From assembly GCA_900542015.1 (NCBI GenBank), contig UQLY01000007.1:96545-160544 (forward strand): a stretch of 64,000 nucleotides of DNA. The letters run 5' to 3'. A program made the translations under genes and the position numbers. This document shows positions 55,574 through 63,948 of this stretch, in pieces; within the stretch, counting starts at the first letter, position 1; every line of letters starts with the position of its first letter. The notes under the pieces are model-generated. The model ran no database searches. It was not told the DNA's origin and saw only the letters and a program-made list of their open reading frames with translations. Origin of the DNA: an uncultured Lachnospiraceae bacterium. GTDB lineage: Bacteria > Bacillota > Clostridia > Lachnospirales > Lachnospiraceae.

Positions 55574-56077
55574 ATGAGCGTAATGGACAAATTCTTGGAT
55601 TCGTTAAAATTTAACGGCGACGATATGGAAGACGACTACGATGATTATGATGATGAAGAAGTAGAAGAGCTTCCCAAAAAGAAAGCCTTTGCCAAAGTGG
55701 ATAACGATTTTGAGGATGAGAAGCCGAAGGCAAAGACAACGCCGAAGGTTACACCAATGAGACAGCCTAAGAGAATGGGGAATGAGGGAATGGAAGTATG
55801 TGTGATCAAACCGACTACAGTAGAGGATGCGAGAGAAATTACGGAAACGCTTCTTGCTAACAGGACTGTTGTTTTGAATCTGGAAGGGCTGGATGTGGAT
55901 ATCGCCCAGAGAATTATCGACTTTACTTCCGGGTCCTGCTTCGCGATCAGCGGCAATCTCCAGAAGATTTCACATTACATATTTATTATTACACCGGCAA
56001 GCGTTGATATTTCCGGTGACTTTCAGGAAATCCTTTCCGGTTCCATTGACGTATCGGGCATCAATCCGGGTTTATAA
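55574..56077 (+). CDS. sepF: Cell division protein SepF
   Basis: 167 residues: an N-terminal membrane-targeting helix (MSVMDKFLDSLKF), a long acidic linker (DDYDDYDDEEVEE), then the SepF fold with EVCVIKPTTVEDAREI, VVLNLEGLDVDIAQRIIDF and the CFAISGNLQKISHYIFIITP core. It tethers FtsZ to the membrane and can replace FtsA. It has its own promoter and a terminator. Confidence 0.95.
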   Translation: MSVMDKFLDSLKFNGDDMEDDYDDYDDEEVEELPKKKAFAKVDNDFEDEKPKAKTTPKVTPMRQPKRMGNEGMEVCVIKPTTVEDAREITETLLANRTVVLNLEGLDVDIAQRIIDFTSGSCFAISGNLQKISHYIFIITPASVDISGDFQEILSGSIDVSGINPGL

Positions 56078-56100
56078 AAGAAATTAAGAAAGATAAAAAC

Positions 56101-56140
56101 AAAGGGTGTTGTAAAAGGATTTTTTTACAATACTCTTTTT
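56101..56140 (+). terminator. Intrinsic terminator after sepF
   Basis: Sixteen-base stem AAAGGGTGTTGTAAAA paired with TTTTACAATACTCTTT (two G-U pairs), ending in T. It ends the cell-shape and division transcript. Confidence 0.82.
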
Positions 56141-56158
56141 ATGTAAAGGAGAACCGCT

Positions 56159-57274
56159 ATGAGCAATCGTTTACCGGTCAATAAAGACCGTAAATTCTGT
56201 TATGACATCGTATTGGAGCAGGACTTTTCCCGCCTGCCGGAGGAGCTTGAGAAGCTTGATCCGGAGCTGAAAAACAAAAAGATCTGTATTGTGACGGACA
56301 GCAATGTGGAAAAGCTCTATGCCAAGGAGGTACAAAACCTTCTGACGCCCGACTGCGCCCGGGTCGATATTTATGCCTTTCCTGCAGGCGAGGAGCATAA
56401 AAATCTGGAAACCGTGCAAAATCTTTATGAATTTCTGATTCAGCAGTATTTTACGAGAAAAGACCTTCTGGTTGCCCTGGGCGGCGGCGTCGTAGGCGAC
56501 CTGACCGGATTTTGCGCGGCGACTTATTTAAGAGGCGTGGATTTTATCCAGATTCCGACCACGCTCCTTGCACAGGTTGACAGCAGTATCGGCGGAAAGA
56601 CCGGCGTGGATTTTTCCCAATACAAAAATATGGTGGGAGCCTTCCATATGCCTCGTCTGGTATACATGAACCTGTCGGTCTTAAAGGATCTGGACGGAAG
56701 ACAATATTACGCGGGCATGGCGGAGGTGTTGAAATCCGCGCTGTTAAAGGACGCGGGCTTTTATGAATGGCTGATTGGAAACCTCTATGAAATTCATGAC
56801 AGGGAGCCGGCGGTCGTAGAGGAAATGGTATTCAATACCTGCACGATCAAAAAGAACATCGTGGAAAAGGACCCTTACGAGCAGGGAGACCGGGCGCTTT
56901 TAAATCTGGGGCATACCCTGGGGCACGCCATTGAAAAATATAAAAATTTCGAGTTGCTGCACGGCGAATGCGTCGCTCTGGGAACCGTATGCGCGGCTTA
57001 TATTTCCTGGAAAAGACAGCTTCTTTCCGACGACGAATATTATGAAATCAGGGATATGTTCGTCCCGTTCAACCTGCCGATTACCATCGACGATATCGAG
57101 CCGGAGGAAATCGTTAAGCTGACCCGTTCCGATAAAAAAATGGAGCAGGACGGCATTAAATTTATTCTGTTAAAAAAAGTCGGGAAAGCGTTTATTGATA
57201 AAACCGTAACCGACGACGAAATGCTTGCGGCGCTTAGGGAAATCCATTTTACCGAAGAGGATATGAAGGCGTAA
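56159..57274 (+). CDS. aroB: 3-dehydroquinate synthase
   Basis: 371 residues. Second step of the shikimate pathway, NAD and metal dependent. Motifs: FPAGEEHKNLETV, LVALGGGVVGDLTGFCAATYLRG (only part needed: GGGVVGDLTGF), PTTLLAQVDSSIGGKTGVD and LNLGHTLGHAIEK with the metal His residues. AAAGGAG upstream. No other shikimate gene is near. It starts a new unit just after the sepF terminator, but no promoter was found between them. Confidence 0.96.
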   Translation: MSNRLPVNKDRKFCYDIVLEQDFSRLPEELEKLDPELKNKKICIVTDSNVEKLYAKEVQNLLTPDCARVDIYAFPAGEEHKNLETVQNLYEFLIQQYFTRKDLLVALGGGVVGDLTGFCAATYLRGVDFIQIPTTLLAQVDSSIGGKTGVDFSQYKNMVGAFHMPRLVYMNLSVLKDLDGRQYYAGMAEVLKSALLKDAGFYEWLIGNLYEIHDREPAVVEEMVFNTCTIKKNIVEKDPYEQGDRALLNLGHTLGHAIEKYKNFELLHGECVALGTVCAAYISWKRQLLSDDEYYEIRDMFVPFNLPITIDDIEPEEIVKLTRSDKKMEQDGIKFILLKKVGKAFIDKTVTDDEMLAALREIHFTEEDMKA

Positions 57275-57322
57275 AAATCCGCCGCCGAAAGTAAAAGGGC
57301 GGTAACGCAGAAAGGAGCTTCC

Positions 57323-57841
57323 GTGAAAGGGAAAAAGACACTCAGAATTATAACAGATCTGCTGGCGATTGTTTTGCTGGTGGTATTTGATCAGGTATTT
57401 AAATATCTTGCGATTACCCGTTTAAAAGGGCAGGCGCCCGTATCCTTAATCGACGGCGTGCTGGAGCTGCGGTATCTGGAAAATAAAGGCGCGGCGTTTG
57501 GGATGCTGCAAAACAAAAAAGCGCTGTTTGTTTTTATGACAATTGTGATGCTGACAGTTGTGTTTTATGTGCTGTTTAAGCTGCCCGACCAAAAGAAGTT
57601 TGTGATCTGGCAGGTTTTTCTGTGCTGTATCTGTGCGGGCGGTATCGGCAATATGATAGACAGGGTCCGTTTTGACTATGTGGTGGATTATATTTATTTT
57701 GTCCTGATTGATTTTCCGATTTTTAATTTTGCGGATATTTTGATTACCATCGGCACAATCTTATTGTTTATTGAGATCCTTTTCTTTGTAAAGGAAGACG
57801 AGCTGCAGTTTTTAAGATTTAATATCCGAAAGGACCGATAA
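57323..57841 (+). CDS. lspA: Lipoprotein signal peptidase
   Basis: 172 residues, four membrane helices, aspartyl peptidase that cleaves lipoprotein signals after lipidation. Catalytic Asp113 (GNMIDRV) and Asp138 (FNFADILI), with NKGAAFGML and GGIGNMIDR conserved. GTG start with AAAGGAG six bases upstream. Confidence 0.95.
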   Translation: MKGKKTLRIITDLLAIVLLVVFDQVFKYLAITRLKGQAPVSLIDGVLELRYLENKGAAFGMLQNKKALFVFMTIVMLTVVFYVLFKLPDQKKFVIWQVFLCCICAGGIGNMIDRVRFDYVVDYIYFVLIDFPIFNFADILITIGTILLFIEILFFVKEDELQFLRFNIRKDR

Positions 57842-57842
57842 G

Positions 57843-58760
57843 ATGAAAGAGGTAAAAGAAGTCTGCTTTGAAGCGTCCTTAGCGGACGACGACGAACGGA
57901 TCGACAAAGTGGTAACCGAATGGTTTGCGGATTTATCCCGTTCTTATATCCAGAAAATGATTAAGGACGGGAATATCTTTGTCAACGGCAAAAATATCAA
58001 ATCCAATTACAGAGTCAAAGAAGGAGACCAGATCCGCTGCAGTATTCCCGCCTGCGTGGAGCCGGAGATTGCTGCACAGGATATTCCGCTGGATATTTTG
58101 TATGAGGACGAGGATCTGCTGGTCGTCAACAAACCGAAGGGCATGGTCGTTCATCCCAGCGCGGGACATTACAGCAATACCCTGGTAAACGCGCTGTTGT
58201 TTCACTGTCACGGGCAGTTGTCCGGCATCAACGGCGTATTTCGACCGGGAATCGTGCATAGAATAGACAAAGACACAACGGGGTCCCTGATCGTCTGTAA
58301 AAGCGAAGCCGCACATAAAGGCATTGCCATGCAGTTAAAGGAGCATTCCATTACCCGGAAATACCGCGCCATCTGCTACGGCAATTTTGAACAGACGCAG
58401 GGAACGGTTGACGCCCCCATCGGGAGAGACGTGCGCGACCGGAAGAAAATGGCTGTCAATGAAAAAAACGGCAAGCCCGCCGTGACCCATTACCGCGTAC
58501 TACAGCAGTTTCAGGGCTTTTCCTATATTGAATGCGAACTGGAAACGGGGCGCACCCACCAGATCAGGGTCCATATGACAAGCATCGGGCACCCTTTGTT
58601 AGGCGACGAGGTCTACAGCAGGAGAACCTGCAAGTATAAGCTGCAGGGGCAATGCCTCCATGCCATGACCATCGGCTTTGTCCATCCGGTCAAAGGAGAG
58701 TATATGGAATTTACGGCGCCGCTGCCGGATTATTTTATTCACTTGCTCCAAATACTTTGA
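57843..58760 (+). CDS. rluD: RluD-type 23S rRNA pseudouridine synthase
   Basis: 305 residues. N-terminal S4 domain (RIDKVVTEWFADLSRSYIQK), catalytic domain with HRIDKDTTG (catalytic Asp142) and ETGRTHQIRVHMTSIGHPLL. It modifies U1911/1915/1917 of helix 69, the substrate of RlmH at the other end of the window. It begins one base after the lspA stop. The lspA-rluD pair is classical. Confidence 0.94.
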   Translation: MKEVKEVCFEASLADDDERIDKVVTEWFADLSRSYIQKMIKDGNIFVNGKNIKSNYRVKEGDQIRCSIPACVEPEIAAQDIPLDILYEDEDLLVVNKPKGMVVHPSAGHYSNTLVNALLFHCHGQLSGINGVFRPGIVHRIDKDTTGSLIVCKSEAAHKGIAMQLKEHSITRKYRAICYGNFEQTQGTVDAPIGRDVRDRKKMAVNEKNGKPAVTHYRVLQQFQGFSYIECELETGRTHQIRVHMTSIGHPLLGDEVYSRRTCKYKLQGQCLHAMTIGFVHPVKGEYMEFTAPLPDYFIHLLQIL

Positions 58761-58788
58761 AAATCGGACTTTTTTCGCCGTTATTACC

Positions 58789-58817
58789 TTGTTTTTAACA
58801 ATATATTGTGCTATAAT
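58789..58817 (+). promoter_or_regulatory. Strong extended -10 promoter
   Basis: TTGTTT, exactly 17 bases, TATAAT preceded by TGC (extended -10), 75 bases upstream of the next gene. Confidence 0.75.
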
Positions 58818-58892
58818 CAGACGTTGTTTGTAGGAACTTCATTTATTTTTTAGAAATAGAATATTTTTTTAATAAATACGAAGGGGTATTTG

Positions 58893-59489
58893 ATGAAGAA
58901 TGTAGACTATCTGGACAGACTCCTTCTACGTTATGCGGGTACGTTCAATATCTATATGCCTTATCAGATCCACGGCAAAGAGTATCCGGCATACGGATAC
59001 TTTTTTTCGTCTGTTGAGAAATATGTGTTAATCAGAGAAGCGAATATGTGGACCTCCAACAGTCATGAGCACGTACTGTTTATGACGGTGGAAGAGGTAA
59101 CCGGGGATACGATTGCCGAAGTCCACAGATTGCTTCAGGACTATTTTGAGCCGGAACTGGTCAGAAAAGGAAACCAATACCCTGATAAGGATCATATGTA
59201 CAGTTACCTTACTGTAGTGATCCTGAGCGAAAAAGCGCCCGGACCGGACATCAGAAAGCGGATACGCCGTTTCCGGTACGAAAAGGGATATCTGTTCAAT
59301 TTCAGAGGCTTCAGCCAGGGAAGAGTGATCTGCGCCTCCATGGAGGACGAAAAGGTTGTTGCCAATTATCAGGCGCGAAAGCTGAAAAAGCTGTACCGGC
59401 AGGTGTTTGAGGACGTCCATGCCGGAAAGAAAACCTTCAGTCGCCAGTGCGAAGAGGAAGGGATCGAACCCTTTCACCAGGAAGCATAG
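58893..59489 (+). CDS. Unrecognised soluble protein upstream of cstA
   Basis: 198 residues with no signal or membrane helix. The sequence reads as an alpha/beta protein with a Tyr-rich start (LLRYAGTFNIYMPYQIHG), a LLQDYFEPELVRKG segment, basic KRIRRFRYEKGYLFNFRG and a helical basic tail. I do not recognise the family. It has a strong promoter of its own and AAGGGG nine bases upstream. It is followed 82 bases later by cstA, perhaps with a weak hairpin between. Confidence 0.65.
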   Translation: MKNVDYLDRLLLRYAGTFNIYMPYQIHGKEYPAYGYFFSSVEKYVLIREANMWTSNSHEHVLFMTVEEVTGDTIAEVHRLLQDYFEPELVRKGNQYPDKDHMYSYLTVVILSEKAPGPDIRKRIRRFRYEKGYLFNFRGFSQGRVICASMEDEKVVANYQARKLKKLYRQVFEDVHAGKKTFSRQCEEEGIEPFHQEA

Positions 59490-59571
59490 GATTATAGAGC
59501 GGGTTTTTCACCTGCTTTATATATAAATCTCACATATTTAAACTAAAAAATACAAATAGGAGGGATTAAGT

Positions 59572-61287
59572 GTGAGTGCAGTTGTTTTAATTTTACTTGC
59601 CATCGCAATCTTCGTAGTAGCTTATCTTACATACGGCAGATTCCTGGCAAAATCATGGGGAATTGACCCTTCCAAACCTACCCCGGCACATACGATGGAA
59701 GACGGCGTTGACTATATGCCGGCAAAGACCCCTGTTTTGATGGGACATCACTTTTCATCAATCGCCGGTGCCGGTCCTATTAACGGACCTATCCAGGCAG
59801 CATTCTTCGGTTGGCTTCCCTGCTTCTTATGGATCATCATCGGAGGTATTTTCTTCGGTGCCGTTCAGGACTTTGGTGCGTTATTCGTATCCATCCGTCA
59901 TGAAGGCAAGTCTCTCGGTGAAGTTATCGAGGATACAATCGGACGTAAGTCAAGAGTATTGTTTACCGTTTTTGCATGGCTGGTATTGTTGCTGGTTATC
60001 GCAGCTTTTGCCGATATCGTAGCAAAATCCTTTGTCGGTGCAAGCTACGGCGGAAGCGCAACAAACGGCTCCGTTGCGACGGCGTCCCTGTTGTTCATTC
60101 CTTTGGCAATTGTATTCGGCTTCCTTGTATATAGAAAAAATGCTCCGTTGGGCGTTTCTTCCGTATTGGGAGTTATCTTACTTGCCGGCTGCGTTGCTTT
60201 GGGTCTTGCATTCCCGTTAGACGCATCCAAAAACGTATGGATTGCATTCGTATTTGTTTACATCATGGTTGCTTCCGTAACGCCTGTATGGATTTTATTA
60301 CAGCCCAGGGATTACTTAAGCTCCTTCTTGCTTTACTTTATGATGATTGCCGCAGTAATCGGTATCATCGGAGCAACGATCGTAGATCCGTCCTCTACAA
60401 AATTTGTAACGCCTGCTTTCACGGGCTTTGCGGTAAACGGATCTTATCTGTTCCCTACACTGTTTATTACCATCGCCTGCGGTGCGATTTCCGGTTTCCA
60501 TTCCCTGATCGCATCCGGTACGACATCAAAACAGTTGGATAACGAGAAAGACGCTTTGATCGTCGGCTACGGTTCCATGTTAATCGAATGTGTCCTTGCA
60601 GTTATTTCCTTAATTGCCATCGGTACTTTATCCATCGACGGTTCACAGGCTGCGGTAATGGCTGATTTGGGTCTGGAATCCATTTCCCCTACCATTATTT
60701 TCGGTACGGCAATCGCTAACTTCTTCGCGGTTATCGGTCTTCCGACAGCGGCGGTAGAAGCGACCAAGACCATTATCATGCTCGCTGTTTCCTGCTTCTG
60801 CTTAACAAGCTTGGATACAGGTACACGTCTTGGACGTTTTATGTTCCAGGAGCTGTTTGCAGCAAACAAAAAAGGAGAGAAGAATATTCTTTCCAATATG
60901 TATGTAGCAACCGTTATTACGGCAGTGTGCGGCTTTGTTCTCTGCCTTGCAGGATATGAAAAAGTATGGCCTTTGTTTGGTGCGGCTAACCAGTTGGTAG
61001 CGGTACCTGCATTCCTCGCAGTCGCTGCATACTTAAAGAAAATCGGCAAAAACAACAAGATGTTATATTTCCCGATTATCTTTATGTCCCTTGCAACTTT
61101 GACATCCATGTTCTTTACCTTCAAGAGTAATCTGATGAACATTATCAATCAGACAGTAGAAGGTACGGCATTGTTTACCTGCGTACTTCAGGATATCATT
61201 ATTATCCCGTTAGTTATCTTAGCGGTTATTCTGATTATCGATGGTGGAAAAGTATTGTTCGGTAAAAAAGAAGTTGCAGCTAAATAA
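59572..61287 (+). CDS. cstA: Carbon starvation protein A-type transporter
   Basis: 571 residues with about 15 membrane helices from a GTG start with AGGAGGG. Motifs: GHHFSSIAGAGPINGPIQAA, IIGGIFFGAVQDFGALFVS and FHSLIASGTTSKQLDNEKDA. CstA family members take up peptides or pyruvate; the substrate here is uncertain. A strong terminator follows. The YbdD/YjiX-type small partner of Proteobacteria is absent; a different microprotein lies downstream. Confidence 0.93.
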   Translation: MSAVVLILLAIAIFVVAYLTYGRFLAKSWGIDPSKPTPAHTMEDGVDYMPAKTPVLMGHHFSSIAGAGPINGPIQAAFFGWLPCFLWIIIGGIFFGAVQDFGALFVSIRHEGKSLGEVIEDTIGRKSRVLFTVFAWLVLLLVIAAFADIVAKSFVGASYGGSATNGSVATASLLFIPLAIVFGFLVYRKNAPLGVSSVLGVILLAGCVALGLAFPLDASKNVWIAFVFVYIMVASVTPVWILLQPRDYLSSFLLYFMMIAAVIGIIGATIVDPSSTKFVTPAFTGFAVNGSYLFPTLFITIACGAISGFHSLIASGTTSKQLDNEKDALIVGYGSMLIECVLAVISLIAIGTLSIDGSQAAVMADLGLESISPTIIFGTAIANFFAVIGLPTAAVEATKTIIMLAVSCFCLTSLDTGTRLGRFMFQELFAANKKGEKNILSNMYVATVITAVCGFVLCLAGYEKVWPLFGAANQLVAVPAFLAVAAYLKKIGKNNKMLYFPIIFMSLATLTSMFFTFKSNLMNIINQTVEGTALFTCVLQDIIIIPLVILAVILIIDGGKVLFGKKEVAAK

Positions 61288-61330
61288 AAGAGTTTAAACA
61301 CATTGTTTAAATAATCAATAGCTATCAAGG

Positions 61331-61373
61331 CACACCGTCAGAAGCGGAAACACTTCTGACGGCGTGTTTTTTT
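61331..61373 (+). terminator. Intrinsic terminator after cstA
   Basis: Stem CACACCGTCAGAAG / CTTCTGACGGCGTG with one bulge and seven T. Confidence 0.87.
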
Positions 61374-61454
61374 GCGTGCTTTTTATCTGTTAATATTCAG
61401 TTAAGTTTTTCTGCGAAGTATTCAGAACCCGTTAATTCCATTGTTTTCAGTTAT

Positions 61455-61501
61455 CCGGTTTTGTAACATAGGCATAAGCCTGGCAGTTACAAAATTGCCG
61501 G
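61455..61501 (+). promoter_or_regulatory. Structured leader upstream of the microprotein
   Basis: Nested inverted repeats: outer CCGG/CCGG, a perfect 9-base stem TTTTGTAAC / GTTACAAAA, and an inner AGGC/GCCT loop stem. It lies 28 bases before the microprotein start. It could be an operator or an RNA element. No known riboswitch class was recognised. Confidence 0.5.
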
Positions 61502-61529
61502 CTTTAAAGCGCGAAGGGAGAGGATCATA

Positions 61530-61637
61530 ATGACAACAATGAATATATTTGCGGGGATACTGTCGGTCATTGCAATAGCAGCGACAATCTGGTGCTGGTG
61601 GTATGAAAATCACGGCGCTGATTCGGCGCAGAAATAA
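61530..61637 (+). CDS. 35-residue membrane microprotein
   Basis: A short reading frame with a good GGGAGAGG ribosome site six bases before the ATG. It encodes a single hydrophobic helix (IFAGILSVIAIAATIWCWWY) and a polar tail (ENHGADSAQK). Size and layout resemble small accessory subunits of membrane transporters. It follows cstA across a terminator and has its own structured leader. Function unknown; the coding call rests on ribosome site and helix alone. Confidence 0.6.
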   Translation: MTTMNIFAGILSVIAIAATIWCWWYENHGADSAQK

Positions 61638-61672
61638 ACAGGATCTTTAGAGGGCAAAAAGCGATAAAATTA

Positions 61673-61701
61673 CTGAAAAAATATTCCGATGACTGTATAA
61701 T
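61673..61701 (+). promoter_or_regulatory. Candidate promoter of the membrane protein gene
   Basis: CTGAAA, 17 bases, TATAAT, 28 bases before the ATG at 61730. The -35 matches only four of six. Confidence 0.5.
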
Positions 61702-61729
61702 AAAATTATACAAGGGAGTTGGGATAAAA

Positions 61730-62620
61730 ATGGGAAACAGTAATTTAGACTATGGAGCATTCCAAAATAATATAGACAAATTGGATATGCGGGAGAAGTA
61801 CCGCAAAGAGCAGCATGACGGCACACGCATCATTTTTCAGCGCGAGATTTCACCGGTGCAGATGTATCAGAATGTAATAGATAAAACAGTATTCCTATAT
61901 AAAAACCGAGTGCCGGAAGAAGGGAAACGGATTATTACCAGACTAAAGGGTATCAGGATAAAAAGAATTGCAGGTTCCGTCATACAGTGGACCGGGGTTC
62001 TATTAACCGCATTATTTGTATTATTTGTTTTTCGCTATCAGTCTATAGATTGGAACAATCATATAAAAATAACATTTATGCTTGCAATGGCTGCAGGGAT
62101 ACTTATCCTTCCGGTTCTGGGCGGATTTGTAAGGATTTCCGGGAGAAAACTCATGGCAGATTATCTCGATGTATGGAATACTCTGAAAGCTCCCGTAGAA
62201 ATAAACCGTCTGGAAAACGGTCAGCTTGCCATCATAAAATATAAGAACAGAGACAAAAGCTGCGGCGCGTATCCCGGTGCATTAAATCCTGATGATACGA
62301 TATGGAAGGGGACCATGTTGAATTGTTCTATGCTTCCTACATATGTGGAATATATGTATATCATAGATTGCGTCAAATCATGTACCAAAACAAAAAGCGG
62401 CATCCTGATTGAAAGCTCCGGGAGAACTTATGGTATGAGAATGGCGAGATTATACCATTCTAATCCCGCGCCGTTCCAGCTATTCGTGTTTGCCGAGAGC
62501 CATATATCTTACAGAAGGGATGAAATACCGGCTATTTTTACGGATATGGATCAATTGGAATCGTCGCTTATGAGTTATGGTTATTTTGAACCCGGCAGAA
62601 ATACATTTTCTCCGCTGTAA
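61730..62620 (+). CDS. Unrecognised membrane protein
   Basis: 296 residues: a charged N-terminal head (1-85), two membrane helices (about 87-105 and 114-135), and a C-terminal domain of strands and helices with PAPFQLFVFAESHISY. I do not recognise the family. GGGAG lies about 11 bases before the ATG. The A+T content is higher than in the cell-division cluster. It is followed by a separately promoted kinase-like gene. Confidence 0.6.
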   Translation: MGNSNLDYGAFQNNIDKLDMREKYRKEQHDGTRIIFQREISPVQMYQNVIDKTVFLYKNRVPEEGKRIITRLKGIRIKRIAGSVIQWTGVLLTALFVLFVFRYQSIDWNNHIKITFMLAMAAGILILPVLGGFVRISGRKLMADYLDVWNTLKAPVEINRLENGQLAIIKYKNRDKSCGAYPGALNPDDTIWKGTMLNCSMLPTYVEYMYIIDCVKSCTKTKSGILIESSGRTYGMRMARLYHSNPAPFQLFVFAESHISYRRDEIPAIFTDMDQLESSLMSYGYFEPGRNTFSPL

Positions 62621-62662
62621 TCTTATTACAAAGTTTTCTATTGTGAAAATTGTATAAAAATA

Positions 62663-62691
62663 TTGCAAAATTACAGAAAATTTAATATAAT
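62663..62691 (+). promoter_or_regulatory. Sigma-A promoter of the kinase-like gene
   Basis: TTGCAA, exactly 17 bases, TATAAT, 43 bases before the start at 62735. Confidence 0.8.
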
Positions 62692-62734
62692 TTATACATA
62701 ACAACAAGTCTTTTACAGAAAAGAGGTATGACAT

Positions 62735-63358
62735 ATGAACACAATTATTACAATAGGCAGACAATTTGGTTCCGGCGGTCGTGAAATAGGCGCAAAGCTT
62801 GCCGAAGAACTTGGCATTCCCTTTTACGACAGAGAATTATTGACCAGGGCGGCAAAGGAGAGCGGTTTCTGCGAAGAAATGATACAGTGCCATGACGAGC
62901 GTCCCACGAACAGTTTCTTATATAATCTGGTTATGGATACATACTCGTTTGGGTATAATTCAGCGGCGATGGTAGATATGCCTATCAGCCAGAAAGTGTT
63001 CCTTGCACAATTTGATGCCATCCGCAAAATTGCCGATGAAGGTCCCTGCGTTATTGTCGGAAGATGCGCCGACTACGCATTGTCCGAATACGACAACTGC
63101 CTGAACATCTTTATCCACGGCAACGAAAAGTGCAAAATCGATCGTATCATGAAAAAATATGATGTCAGCGAGCAGAAAGCAAAGGATATGATCACAAAGA
63201 AAGATAAGCAGCGTCAGAGTTATTATAATTATTATTCTTCCAAGAAATGGGGACGTTCCGACTCCTATGATTTATCCATCAACAGCTCCATACTGGGCAT
63301 TGAAGGATCGGTTAAACTGATCAAACAGTTTATTGTGGATTTTGAAGAAACGAAATAA
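62735..63358 (+). CDS. Cytidylate kinase-like family protein
   Basis: 207 residues. P-loop ITIGRQFGSGGREIG, LGIPFYDRELLTRAA and CVIVGRCADYAL, with a basic lid region (KKDKQRQSYYNYYSSKKWG), match the cytidylate-kinase-like family (PF13189-type), common and multi-copy in clostridia. The true substrate is not established; canonical CMP kinase (Cmk) is different. GAGG is eight bases before the ATG. It ends before a terminator. Confidence 0.86.
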   Translation: MNTIITIGRQFGSGGREIGAKLAEELGIPFYDRELLTRAAKESGFCEEMIQCHDERPTNSFLYNLVMDTYSFGYNSAAMVDMPISQKVFLAQFDAIRKIADEGPCVIVGRCADYALSEYDNCLNIFIHGNEKCKIDRIMKKYDVSEQKAKDMITKKDKQRQSYYNYYSSKKWGRSDSYDLSINSSILGIEGSVKLIKQFIVDFEETK

Positions 63359-63402
63359 ATAAAGGAACGGAAAGTTAGAAAAAAGAAATTAAATAATTCA
63401 TA

Positions 63403-63437
63403 AAAAATACCGGCTAAGGAAATAAGCCGGTATTTTT
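63403..63437 (+). terminator. Intrinsic terminator
   Basis: Perfect stem AAAAATACCGGCT / AGCCGGTATTTTT. It ends the kinase-like transcript. Confidence 0.85.
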
Positions 63438-63451
63438 AATAATAATATTTT

Positions 63452-63480
63452 TAGTAATCACAGGCATGTGCATTTAAAAT
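63452..63480 (+). promoter_or_regulatory. Weak promoter candidate of the final unit
   Basis: TAGTAA, 17 bases, TAAAAT. The -35 match is poor, but this is the only promoter-like sequence between the terminator at 63437 and the leader that follows. Confidence 0.3.
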
Positions 63481-63502
63481 TTTATCCAACGCCAGTCAGC
63501 CC

Positions 63503-63680
63503 GGAGGTGTGATATTGGCTTATCAAGCGGCATGCAACTATTCGCAAAAGAAGGTATTTATCGACTTCTTTGCAGCTCAAAAGACGTTGATAAATCCATC
63601 TTTTGGGAAATAGTTGCCGTGGATCTGGTTTGATTACAGTGAACACTTTCTAACCTAAAAAGGTTAGGAGGTGTTTTTTT
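63503..63680 (+). promoter_or_regulatory. Attenuator-like leader with mutually exclusive hairpins
   Basis: From 63534 to 63617 lies a long imperfect hairpin with stems GCAACTATT/AATAGTTGC, CAAAAGA/TCTTTTG, ATTTATCGAC/GTTGATAAAT (one G-U pair) and TCTTT/AAAGA. Downstream, 63642-63675 forms a 14-base stem (AACACTTTCTAACC with GGTTAGGAGGTGTT) followed by T: an intrinsic terminator that contains the next gene's AGGAGGTG ribosome site. The sequence ACACTTTC (63643-63650) can instead pair with GGAGGTGT at 63503-63510, which would dissolve the terminator. This layout suggests regulated attenuation; ligand or signal unknown. Confidence 0.6.
63515..63613 (+). CDS. Possible 32-residue leader peptide
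   Basis: A TTG start with a perfect GGAGG seven bases upstream opens a frame of 32 codons ending in TAG at 63613. The product begins MAYQAACNYSQKK and ends INPSFGK. The frame covers most of the long leader hairpin, so its translation would disrupt that structure. It may be a regulatory leader peptide rather than a functional protein. No run of one amino acid stands out. Confidence 0.45.
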   Translation: MAYQAACNYSQKKVFIDFFAAQKTLINPSFGK

Positions 63681-63681
63681 A

Positions 63682-63948
63682 TTGCGTAAAGAGTTAAGCG
63701 GCGTACTTAATACGGAGCTGAAGCCGTTGCTTTCGGAGCTTGCCTATGCGGTATTAAACGATTCGGCGTTTGAAGTCTGGAAGGATAAGGTTGGGTTATA
63801 CTCCGTGTCCGTCGGCTGGAATGCCCATGTATGGGTACTCTTTGATGCGCCGCTGGAAAAACTGGATCATTTTTTATGCTGCCAGATACCTTTTTATTGT
63901 TATGATGAAGGAAAGGAGGTTGACCTGTATGAAACAACTGTTCAATAA
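63682..63948 (+). CDS. Unrecognised 88-residue protein under leader control
   Basis: TTG start with AGGAGGTG nine bases upstream, that site being inside the terminator stem described at 63503-63680. An amphipathic N-terminal helix (LNTELKPLLSELAYAVL) is followed by a compact beta-rich part with GLYSVSVGWNAHVWVLFD and an acidic tail. No family recognised. Its end overlaps the next gene by 20 bases, so the two are probably coupled. Confidence 0.55.
   Translation: MRKELSGVLNTELKPLLSELAYAVLNDSAFEVWKDKVGLYSVSVGWNAHVWVLFDAPLEKLDHFLCCQIPFYCYDEGKEVDLYETTVQ

Noticed and set aside
63438..63680. 6S RNA as an explanation for the long hairpin
   Set aside because: The hairpin has a central-bulge look, but a clear closing stem is missing, a ribosome site and open frame cover it, and the terminator is built into the next gene's leader. 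Kept as a leader instead.
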